A DNA stretch of 49,531 nt. Origin: Ardenticatenaceae bacterium (lineage in GTDB: Bacteria > Chloroflexota > Anaerolineae > Promineifilales > Promineifilaceae). This document shows positions 1 to 6,927 of this stretch, piece after piece. The notes beneath the pieces were generated by a model. The model did not search any database. It was not told where the DNA came from and saw only the letters and a list, made by a program, of their open reading frames with translations. Location of the stretch: assembly GCA_011525915.1 (NCBI GenBank), contig WYBM01000019.1:1-49531 (forward strand). Reading direction: 5' to 3'. The position numbers were made by a program, and so were the translations under genes. The stretch's first letter is position 1. Every line of letters begins with the position of its first letter.

Positions 1-28
1 CCATGTCTTCCAAGATCATTGGTTGCAT
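1..28 (-). CDS. 5' end of an unidentified leftward gene (partial)
   Basis: An ATG at 28-26 on the minus strand is preceded by a near-perfect Shine-Dalgarno sequence, AAGGAGG (40-34), five bases upstream. It opens a frame that reads MQPMILEDM before the window ends. The strong ribosome site is the only support; nine residues are too few to name a family. It lies 108 bases downstream of the mutS2 stop on the same strand, so it may continue that transcription unit. Confidence 0.55.
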
Positions 29-135
29 CTGAACCTCCTTCTATTTTTCTTTTGGTTGCTACCTACAAGAATAACTGATTGGAGGTTCTTTTCATCTTTT
101 CATTCTTTGGACTTTGGAATTACCCTGTTCATGCC

Positions 136-2556
136 CTACTCTTCAGCAAATTTGACAACGGTGACGCCATCGCCGCCTTCACCGTCACGGCCGTCTTCCC
201 AGGAAATAACGTGTGAGTTTCCTTTTAATGCGTGACGGATAGCGTGTTTCAGTCGGCCTGTGCCCTTGCCATGAATGATGCGCACCCAGGGCATACGCGC
301 CAAAAAGGCGCGATCCAGAAAAGCGGACACTTCTTGCAACCCTTCCTCCACGCGGCGGCCCCGAATGTCCAGTTCCAGCCCCGGCGAAGGCCCCGCCCCG
401 GTTCGCACATATTCTGGCTCAGGTTCTGCCTCCGGCCGCTCTTTCCATTCCAGGTCATGTAACTTCACCCGCATCTGCATCTGGCCGATGGCTACCTGGG
501 CCTCATACTTGCTCAGGGAAACGATCTCCCCTTGGGTCTTTAGCGCTTTGACCAAAACCCGGTCACCTTCTTGCCAATCGAGCGTGTTCCTGGTGGGTTT
601 GCGTGTTTTGGTGGGCTGGGGGGCAATGGCCACCACATCTTCGGCGCCCACTTTTTCCACATCCTTTGTCACCTGCTTTAGTTTGTTCAATGATTGGGCA
701 TCACGGATTTGCTGGCGGGCTTTGCGTAGTTCTTCTTCGATAGCCGCAATCTTTTGCCGGGCTTCTTCCTGGGCCGCCGCCAGAACTTGTTGACGCTCCT
801 CTTCAATTTGTTCCAACCGCCGTGCCAGGGTATCCCGGTCTTCTTCGATGTGGCGTAATGCCAGGCGCGAGGCTGCTTCTTCGGCGGCCATCTTGTCGCG
901 CAGGTCATAGATCGAATCGAGCAGCGCCTCCGCGTCGTTGCTGCCGGCGCCAGTCAATGACATGGCGTCAGTCAGAATGGTTTCGTCTAACCCCAAGCGC
1001 CGGGCAATGGCAAAAGCGTTAGACTTGCCGGGGATGCCAATGGCCATTTCATAGGTGGGTGAAAGCGTCTCTAAATCAAACATCAATGAGGCGTTGGTGG
1101 CGCCAGGCTGTTGGTCAGCATACAGTTTCAGTTCCGGGTAGTGGGTGGCTATGAACGTGGTAGCCCCCTTGTCACGCAAGAAGCTGGTGACGGCCTGGGC
1201 CAGCGCTGCCCCTTCTGTGGGATCAGTGCCGGAGCCAAGTTCATCTAGCAGCACTAGTGAGCGCTCATCTACCTCGTCCAGAATGCGTACAATGTTTGTC
1301 ATGTGGGAAGAAAAGGTAGAGAGGCTTTGTTCTATGGATTGCTCGTCGCCGATGTCGGCAAAGACGTCGTTAAAGAGGGTGAGGTGGGCCTCTACCGCTG
1401 GCAGGTGCAAGCCAGATTGGGCCATTAGCACCATCAGCCCCATCGTCTTCAGGCTGACGGTTTTGCCACCAGTGTTGGGACCAGTGATGAGGACGGTAAA
1501 GACATCTGCGGGCAATGTCAGGTCTGTGGGGATAACCACAAGCGGATCGATGAGAGGGTGGCGCGCGCCGCGAATCCAGACGGTGGAGCCGGGGTGTAAG
1601 TCACGTGGTGGCGGCGTCCACTTCTCCCGCTCGTTGGCGTGTTTAGGTGGTTTGGGCGGGGTGATCTCCCGCCAGGCCACAAAGTCTGGCTCTACACCTT
1701 TGATCAGCGCTGAGTAGCGGGCGCGGGCAAAGATGAGGTCAAGTTCGGCCATACGCTCGACGATGCGTTTGATGCTCTCGCCGTGTTCGGCCACTTTGCC
1801 GGAGAGTTCTTTGAGGATGCGGTTGATTTCGTCTTGCTCTTGAATTTGCAGGCCGCGGTATTCGTTATTAAGCTCCACGGTTTGCATGGGCTCCACCCAC
1901 AGAGTAGCACCGCTGCCGCTCTGATCATGGACAATGCCTTTAAGGCGCCCTTTGGCATCTGCCTTGACGGGTACCACATAACGGCCGCTTCGTTGGGTAA
2001 TGATTGGCTCTTGCAGCCATTGGTTTTGGCTGGAGTTGAGCAGCTTTTGTAATTTGTCTTGGATACGGCCGTGTACCGTGCGCAGTTCGCTCCGTATTTT
2101 GGCCAGCTTTGGACTGGCGCTGTCTAAAACATCGCCGCGCTCGTCGATGGTGTTGTTGATGGTGGTGACCAGACCAGGACAATCTTCGATCAACTCGGCA
2201 ATGGCCGCCAGGTGAGGGAACTCATGGGCCGCCTTGACAATGGCCCGGTGCAGGTTGCGGCCAGCAATGATGGTGTTACGCACGTCCAGTAAGTCTTCGG
2301 CCGGCAGGGTAAAGCCACGAAAAGCATTGTCACAGGTACGGCGCACATCACGTGCGCCGCCAATGGTGACGCCGCTGTGGGTGTCCAGCAGCAAGATGGC
2401 CTCACGCGTTTCCGCCTGCCATTGCCCGGCTTCGATTTCATCTGTGGTGGGGCGCAGGCTGCGCGCCAGTTCTTCACCGGCGCTGAAGCTGGTGTACCCG
2501 GCCAGGATATCTAAAACTTTGTTGAATTCAAGCGTGTGTAATGATTTTATGTCCAT
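136..2556 (-). CDS. mutS2: MutS2 family ATPase/endonuclease with Smr domain
   Basis: 806 residues, the usual MutS2 length. MutS2 lacks the mismatch-recognition domain of MutS; family members act in suppression of recombination and, in Bacillus, in rescue of collided ribosomes. The sequence shows a MutS-type core and clamp helices, a Walker A motif GPNTGGKT at about residues 359-366, a Walker B region LVLLDELGSGTDPTEG, then a long charged coiled coil (about 560-650). A C-terminal Smr nuclease domain (about 728-790) carries the LDIRG motif and the HGKGTG loop. It is cytosolic. The start ATG at 2556 follows the small ORF at 2572-2751 by 15 bases, so the two are probably co-transcribed with the ABC exporter upstream. 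Identification is secure; whether the main role is DNA or ribosome directed cannot be read from sequence. Confidence 0.97.
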   Translation of the reverse strand: MDIKSLHTLEFNKVLDILAGYTSFSAGEELARSLRPTTDEIEAGQWQAETREAILLLDTHSGVTIGGARDVRRTCDNAFRGFTLPAEDLLDVRNTIIAGRNLHRAIVKAAHEFPHLAAIAELIEDCPGLVTTINNTIDERGDVLDSASPKLAKIRSELRTVHGRIQDKLQKLLNSSQNQWLQEPIITQRSGRYVVPVKADAKGRLKGIVHDQSGSGATLWVEPMQTVELNNEYRGLQIQEQDEINRILKELSGKVAEHGESIKRIVERMAELDLIFARARYSALIKGVEPDFVAWREITPPKPPKHANEREKWTPPPRDLHPGSTVWIRGARHPLIDPLVVIPTDLTLPADVFTVLITGPNTGGKTVSLKTMGLMVLMAQSGLHLPAVEAHLTLFNDVFADIGDEQSIEQSLSTFSSHMTNIVRILDEVDERSLVLLDELGSGTDPTEGAALAQAVTSFLRDKGATTFIATHYPELKLYADQQPGATNASLMFDLETLSPTYEMAIGIPGKSNAFAIARRLGLDETILTDAMSLTGAGSNDAEALLDSIYDLRDKMAAEEAASRLALRHIEEDRDTLARRLEQIEEERQQVLAAAQEEARQKIAAIEEELRKARQQIRDAQSLNKLKQVTKDVEKVGAEDVVAIAPQPTKTRKPTRNTLDWQEGDRVLVKALKTQGEIVSLSKYEAQVAIGQMQMRVKLHDLEWKERPEAEPEPEYVRTGAGPSPGLELDIRGRRVEEGLQEVSAFLDRAFLARMPWVRIIHGKGTGRLKHAIRHALKGNSHVISWEDGRDGEGGDGVTVVKFAEE

Positions 2557-2571
2557 GTTGTTTGCATTTTA

Positions 2572-2751
2572 TCATAGGGTAAGAGAATCAGGGAGCACGG
2601 CCGTCCGCCGTCGGTCAATCCCCTTTCTGGCCCCGGTAAAGTCTATATCAGGTAAAGCTTGTGCAGCTAAAGTTATGGTTTCCTCAAGTAGTTGGTGTAA
2701 GGGCGCGATCTGCCGCGCCAGTTCTGGCCGCCATGCTAGACTCTTGTTCAT
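2572..2751 (-). CDS. Small coupled ORF of 59 aa, unknown function
   Basis: A short open frame starts with ATG at 2751-2749, which overlaps the TGA stop of the ABC half-transporter (2750-2748) in an ATGA arrangement typical of translational coupling. It reads [18 protein letters not shown] at the start, contains one ACGGCCGT octamer (read as T-A-V), and ends with TGA at 2574-2572, 15 bases before the mutS2 ATG. The product is amphipathic, with a probable helix in its first half and a basic [10 protein letters not shown] segment; no membrane segment or known motif is visible. It fills an otherwise unexplained gap between two genes exactly. I do not recognise it. A spurious frame is possible but the coupling argues against that. 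Confidence 0.5.
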   Translation of the reverse strand: MNKSLAWRPELARQIAPLHQLLEETITLAAQALPDIDFTGARKGIDRRRTAVLPDSLTL

Positions 2752-4610
2752 GCACTATCTCCGTTTTGGTCTTCGCCCGCCCATAGATGGCGCAGTTCTT
2801 CGCTGGTTTGCAACAATTCATCTAGCGTACCGGTGGCAGAGACACGGCCGTCTTGCAGCACAATGATATGGTCAGCACGGCGCAAAACCGGGCGCCGGTG
2901 AGAAACCACCAGGCAGGTAGGCTGGTAAAGCACACTGTCATGTTGAGCTGCAAAAAGCCTTTCCCAGAGCAGCTTTTCCGTTTCCACGTCCAGGGCGCTG
3001 GAAAGATCATCAAAAACCAGCAGCTCGGCATTACGCACGAACATGCGGGCGGCCGCCGTGCGCTGTACCTGCCCACCAGACAGGCGCACACCGCGTGGCC
3101 CTACCAGCGTATCCAGTCCATTTTCCATGTCGTTAATGTCACGATCAAGCACGGCCGTTGTCACCGCTTTTTGCATGTCGGCTTCTGTCATCGGCAGCCC
3201 CAGCAAAATATTCTCGCGGATGGTGTCGCTAAAAAGACGAGGAACCTGTCCCGTATACGCCATGCGCGGCGGTGTAAAGAATTCAGCCGGGTTATCGACC
3301 CGTTTGTCATTCCAATACACTTCACCCCTGTCCGCGGGCAGCAGCCCCAATAATACCTTCAGCAGGGTCGTCTTGCCCGCCCCAATGCGCCCGGTAATAA
3401 CGGTAAAGGAGCTACGCCGCAGGGTGAAGGAGATGTCTTCAATGCCGGTCATAGGCAGTGCTGAGGGATCACCATTTACCGCTAACTGGTGACCTTCGTA
3501 GGCATAGCTTAACCCACGCACTTCCAGCGATTCCAGCCGGTCAGCAGCCGTTTTGGGCGTGTAGGGCGGGGATGGGAAACGGCCGTCCATATAAACGGGC
3601 TGGTGGGCTACGACACTGCCGGGCGGCGCTCCCTGCATCATTGCCTCCATACGCTGGTTGGAGACGGCCACCTGGTTATAACGAGTGATCACCGTCCCGG
3701 CCATGCGCATTAGCTGTGTTACCGGCCAGATGTAGGCGGCAAACAAGGCAAAATCACCCACGGTAAAGCTGCCCGCATACATATTTTGGGCCGCCAGCAG
3801 CAAAATCAAGCCAATGCCGATATCAATGGTCCCGTCAGAGAGCGATTCTACTACCTGGGTCAACAGCCGATCTTTCACCATGGCCGCCTGACGCCGGTCA
3901 TTATGGGTGCGAAAACGGGCGACAACACGTTCCTCGGCGTGGGCCACTTTGAGCGCCTGGGTGCCGTTGAACATATCGGCGATAAGGCCAGTAACCTGGC
4001 TGGTGGCTTCGCGGCTTTGTTCACGGTAGGCACGGGCACGATGGCGCAGCCGCTGGGCCACGATGACAACGATGCCCAGCGGTATAAAAACGCCTGCGGT
4101 CACCGGCGCGCTGATTTGCAGCATGATCGTAAAGGAGACGGTGGCCATAAAAATAAGGCCGATCAGGTCGTCTATCACCACCAACCCTTCCAGCAGCGCC
4201 TGGGTGTCATCACGGAAAGTGCTGATCGCCTCACCGGTAGCCAGGCGACGGCCGTCTGGCTGGCGTGGCAGAGGGTCCGCCCCCGGCATCTGCAAAATGC
4301 GGGCCAGCATATTGCGCATCAGCAAGCCATAGCTGTGGTATTGGAAGTTGATGTAAAAGAGGGCGGCCCCAGCCAGCGAAAGGCCCATAGTCAGCGCCGC
4401 GGCCAGCTGCAGCGCCACAAAGGTCCAGACGGAAACGCCAAGATCATTCACTCCCGTAAGCCAGTCAAAAAATAGCTTAAGAATGAGGCCTGTGGCCGTG
4501 GTGGCCACCATGTGAATGGAGATGCTGATCACATCACCCACGTAATAACCGAGGCGGAAAGTGATCAGTTTCCAGAAGTATTGGTAAGTCTTAAGTGTTT
4601 GGGTGTTCAT
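2748..4610 (-). CDS. ABC exporter half-transporter with degenerate Walker B
   Basis: 620 residues: an N-terminal type-IV exporter membrane domain (several hydrophobic helices in residues 1-320) followed by an ATPase domain. Walker A is GRIGAGKTT, the signature is a canonical LSGGQ, and Walker B reads [12 protein letters not shown], so the catalytic glutamate that normally follows the Walker B aspartate is replaced by aspartate. Such a change marks the degenerate site of heterodimeric exporters such as TM287/288 or BmrCD. The partner gene lies 23 bases upstream and has the complementary defect. There is an insertion of about 50 residues between the membrane and ATPase parts. The substrate is unknown; drugs, lipids or peptides are typical. 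No clear Shine-Dalgarno sequence precedes the ATG, so translation may be coupled to the upstream gene. Confidence 0.93.
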   Translation of the reverse strand: MNTQTLKTYQYFWKLITFRLGYYVGDVISISIHMVATTATGLILKLFFDWLTGVNDLGVSVWTFVALQLAAALTMGLSLAGAALFYINFQYHSYGLLMRNMLARILQMPGADPLPRQPDGRRLATGEAISTFRDDTQALLEGLVVIDDLIGLIFMATVSFTIMLQISAPVTAGVFIPLGIVVIVAQRLRHRARAYREQSREATSQVTGLIADMFNGTQALKVAHAEERVVARFRTHNDRRQAAMVKDRLLTQVVESLSDGTIDIGIGLILLLAAQNMYAGSFTVGDFALFAAYIWPVTQLMRMAGTVITRYNQVAVSNQRMEAMMQGAPPGSVVAHQPVYMDGRFPSPPYTPKTAADRLESLEVRGLSYAYEGHQLAVNGDPSALPMTGIEDISFTLRRSSFTVITGRIGAGKTTLLKVLLGLLPADRGEVYWNDKRVDNPAEFFTPPRMAYTGQVPRLFSDTIRENILLGLPMTEADMQKAVTTAVLDRDINDMENGLDTLVGPRGVRLSGGQVQRTAAARMFVRNAELLVFDDLSSALDVETEKLLWERLFAAQHDSVLYQPTCLVVSHRRPVLRRADHIIVLQDGRVSATGTLDELLQTSEELRHLWAGEDQNGDSA

Positions 4611-4633
4611 GGTTAGTCAATCGCTCACTGAGA

Positions 4634-6484
4634 TTAAGGGATATCAGGCTGTTCTGATAACGCAATACTCTCCTCTAATCCCGTTTGTAGCAGTCGGTAG
4701 AAATGGCTGTGGGGGTCGTTTGCCAGGTCGGCGCGACGGCCGTGTTCCCGAATACGGCCGTCGCCTAACACCATGATCTCGTCGGCCCGCTGCACAGTGC
4801 CCAGACGATGGGCGACGATGATGACTGTACGGTTGGTAAGCAGTCTGTCCATCGCCTGTTCGATCAGCCGTTCCGTGGCCGGGTCCAGCCGGGAGGAGGC
4901 TTCATCCAGAATCACCAGCCCCGGATCGGCCAGAAAGACACGGGCAAAGGCCAGCAGTTGGGCTTCACCGGCAGAGAGGCCGGCGTCTGCGGCCAGGTCA
5001 CTGTCCAGCCCGGCAGGCAGCCGCTGTAGCCATTCGCGCAGCCCCAGGTCATCTAGCACGGCCAGAATACGGCCGTCATCGATTTTGTCATTAAACAGCG
5101 TCAGGTTGTCACGTACAGAGGCGTGGAACAACTGCACATCTTGTGTTACCAGGCCAATATGGCGACACAACTGGGCTTGTGTTGCCTGCCGTATATCAGT
5201 TTCACCCAGGTGAACGGTACCACAAGTGGGGTCATAAAAACGAAAGAGCAGCTTGGTAAGTGTAGATTTGCCGCTGCCGGTGCGCCCCAACAAGCCCAGC
5301 ACTGTCCCCGACTGTAGTGTAAAAGATACGTCTTCAAGCACGGCCGTGTCTGGGTCATCGGCGTAATAAAAAGAGACGTTCTCAAAGTGTACAGCCAATG
5401 GCCCGGCCGGAAAGAGGACACCAGGGCCATCGTGCAGGGACGGCTGCTGGGCCCATAATTCCACAATGCGGTTGATACTGGCCCCGGCGCGCTGTAAATC
5501 TTCCACCTGCCGGTTGATGCGCCACAGAGGGTCTTTAATGAGATCAATGTAGTAAAAGATGAGGTAAATACCACCGATGGTCATCACCCCATTCTGGTGA
5601 AGGTTGGCGCCAAACAAGTGGGCACAGCCATAGGCCAGGGTAAAGATAAAGGTGGGCGTTTCCATCACCCAGACATTAACGCGCATGGCTGCACGCATAG
5701 CCAGCCAACGGTTGCGGCAGAGCCGGTACAGTTTGCCCATGATGTAAACGGCCGCACCGGCAGAGCGGATGGTTTCTGCACCACTTAGCCACTCTTCCAA
5801 AGAGCCAAAAAGGGTGGCATCGGCCTGGCGCAGCTGCTGCCAGCGTGGAGTAGCTCGCTGGCTGAAGATTTTGAGGGCTACCCCGCCCAAGAGCAGCACG
5901 GCCGTTATAGACAAACCCACCCGCCAATCAGCCAGAAACAGCAGGATCAGCACCCCACCCAGCAGCAGCAAATTGCTGCCCATCTGAATGATGAGTTGGG
6001 AGAAAAAGTTGGCCAGTTGGTTGACATCACCATCTACCCGCTCGATCAGTTCGCCTGGTTTGTGCGTTTTGTGAAAGGCCATATCCAGCCGCAGGCAGTG
6101 CAGGGCCAGGTCGGCGCGTAAGGCGTTGGTAGCCGTCCAGGCCACATTTTCACCCACGTACACGGCCGTGATGTTCACCACCTGGCGCACTACGGCAATG
6201 CTTATAAAGATGGCCGCCGCGCCGAACAGCTTTTGCAGCCCGGCGGCGTAGGCAGCGCTGCCAGGGACGGCCGTATGGGTGCTGGCGGTATCAATGAAGT
6301 AAGCCACAATTTGGGGGTTGGCCAATTGCAGACCAATGCTGGTGATGACCAGCGTGGCCAACACCAACACCCGCCGGCGTTGTGGCCGCAGGTAGGTGGC
6401 CAGGAGATACCAGTAAGGCTGGCTGGAGCTTGGTTGTTTCATCAGGTTACCGGAGGTGGCAGGCGCTTTGAACGTGTCTGTCAC
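4634..6484 (-). CDS. ABC exporter half-transporter, catalytic partner
   Basis: 616 residues with a six-helix exporter domain (about residues 35-330) and a C-terminal ATPase. Walker A is GRTGSGKST, and Walker B LVILDEASSRLD keeps the catalytic glutamate. The signature motif is LSAGE rather than LSGGQ, so it is the altered signature that would face the partner's degenerate Walker site. With the next gene it should form one asymmetric heterodimer with a single fully competent ATP site. The GTG start at 6484 lies only 13 bases after a strong terminator hairpin and has no Shine-Dalgarno sequence; an internal ATG at codon 15 also lacks one. Regulation by attenuation is likely (see the leader ORF and hairpin). 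No peptidase C39 domain is present, so it is not a classical bacteriocin processor-exporter. Confidence 0.93.
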   Translation of the reverse strand: MTDTFKAPATSGNLMKQPSSSQPYWYLLATYLRPQRRRVLVLATLVITSIGLQLANPQIVAYFIDTASTHTAVPGSAAYAAGLQKLFGAAAIFISIAVVRQVVNITAVYVGENVAWTATNALRADLALHCLRLDMAFHKTHKPGELIERVDGDVNQLANFFSQLIIQMGSNLLLLGGVLILLFLADWRVGLSITAVLLLGGVALKIFSQRATPRWQQLRQADATLFGSLEEWLSGAETIRSAGAAVYIMGKLYRLCRNRWLAMRAAMRVNVWVMETPTFIFTLAYGCAHLFGANLHQNGVMTIGGIYLIFYYIDLIKDPLWRINRQVEDLQRAGASINRIVELWAQQPSLHDGPGVLFPAGPLAVHFENVSFYYADDPDTAVLEDVSFTLQSGTVLGLLGRTGSGKSTLTKLLFRFYDPTCGTVHLGETDIRQATQAQLCRHIGLVTQDVQLFHASVRDNLTLFNDKIDDGRILAVLDDLGLREWLQRLPAGLDSDLAADAGLSAGEAQLLAFARVFLADPGLVILDEASSRLDPATERLIEQAMDRLLTNRTVIIVAHRLGTVQRADEIMVLGDGRIREHGRRADLANDPHSHFYRLLQTGLEESIALSEQPDIP

Positions 6485-6497
6485 CTGAGAATAAAAA

Positions 6498-6525
6498 GCC
6501 CCGCATGTTTGTTTACATGCGGGGC
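6498..6525 (-). terminator. Strong intrinsic terminator in the ABC exporter leader
   Basis: A perfect 11-bp stem (arms 6498-6508 and 6515-6525) with a six-base loop is followed on the minus strand by TTTTTATT. It sits between the 35-codon leader ORF and the GTG start at 6484, so it would stop transcription just before the exporter genes unless an alternative fold forms. Confidence 0.85.
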
Positions 6526-6556
6526 GTGTATTGCTGTCTTTAAGTGGGTGGTCGGG

Positions 6557-6664
6557 TTACGGCCGTTGATGATCAGGACCAACCAGAGAACAGACGCCAA
6601 CGCATGTCTGGCGGATGGATGCCCCGCCTGTGTTGCGTGTGCCAATGTAGAAATAGACGTTCAT
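6557..6664 (-). CDS. 35-aa leader peptide or small protein upstream of ABC exporter
   Basis: ATG at 6664-6662 is preceded by a good Shine-Dalgarno GGAG seven bases upstream (minus strand, about 6675-6672). The frame reads MNVYFYIGTRNTGGASIRQT at its start, then CVGVCSLVGPDHQRP, and stops with TAA at 6559-6557. It has two cysteines, a glycine-rich middle, no signal peptide and no tryptophan run that would suggest an amino-acid leader. The stop lies 31 bases before the terminator hairpin. Its placement before a heterodimeric exporter suggests a regulatory leader read by the ribosome; a small exported peptide that is the exporter's substrate is a less likely alternative. No homology is claimed. 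Confidence 0.6.
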   Translation of the reverse strand: MNVYFYIGTRNTGGASIRQTCVGVCSLVGPDHQRP

Positions 6665-6736
6665 AACTGTTCTCCAATGGATTTTCACAGCGAGATTTTA
6701 CCGGGGTACGGCCGCAGCGTCAACTAAAACAACAAA

Positions 6737-6752
6737 GCCCCCTTTCGGGGGC
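6737..6752 (-). terminator. Intrinsic terminator after the secreted propeller gene
   Basis: A six-pair GC stem (GCCCCC with GGGGGC) has a GAAA tetraloop on the minus strand, followed by TTTGTTGTTTT. It would end leftward transcription from the gene at 6928-9573, and the leader ORF begins about 70 bases further on. Confidence 0.8.
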
Positions 6753-6760
6753 CTTGCTGC

Positions 6761-6803
6761 GGAAGAGGAGAAGGAGGAAGAAGGAGAAGAAGGGGGGAGG
6801 AAA
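6761..6803. other. 43-base uninterrupted polypurine tract
   Basis: All 43 bases on the plus strand are A or G, mainly GGA/GAA units and one run of six G. It lies in the 3' untranslated region of the propeller gene, just before its terminator in the direction of transcription, where the RNA would be pure pyrimidine. Such tracts can form triplex DNA or act as C-rich Rho loading sites. No gene is supported here. Confidence 0.8.
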
Positions 6804-6927
6804 TACTTGTGTTTAGCTTGCCTGTAGGATACCAAACAGCAGGGCGGCTGACTGTTAATATGGCTACAGCAGAAGCATACAATTGGTTAATAGTCAGCCG
6901 TAAACCATCACCCATAAAGCCGGCCTT

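Larger units (their letters stand above)
6498..6675 (-). promoter_or_regulatory. Candidate transcription attenuator of the ABC exporter operon
   Basis: Inside the leader ORF two segments copy parts of the terminator 3' arm and could capture its 5' arm instead. GGCGGGGC (6628-6621) contains a 7-base complement of GCCCCGC (6525-6519), and ACATGCG (6607-6601) is complementary to CGCATGT (6521-6515). The first segment can also form a local hairpin, GGCGG with CCGCC (6614-6610). These competing pairings plus a translated leader match the logic of ribosome-mediated attenuation, as known for bmrB upstream of the heterodimeric BmrCD exporter of Bacillus. The pairings are seen; the mechanism is inferred. 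Confidence 0.6.

Noticed and set aside
3786..4475. 229-aa rightward open frame inside the ABC gene
   Set aside because: It is antisense to a clear exporter domain and has no recognisable motif.
6724..6915. 63-aa leftward open frame after the propeller gene
   Set aside because: It runs through the polypyrimidine tract, giving low-complexity L/P/S residues, and through the terminator hairpin; no ribosome site is seen.
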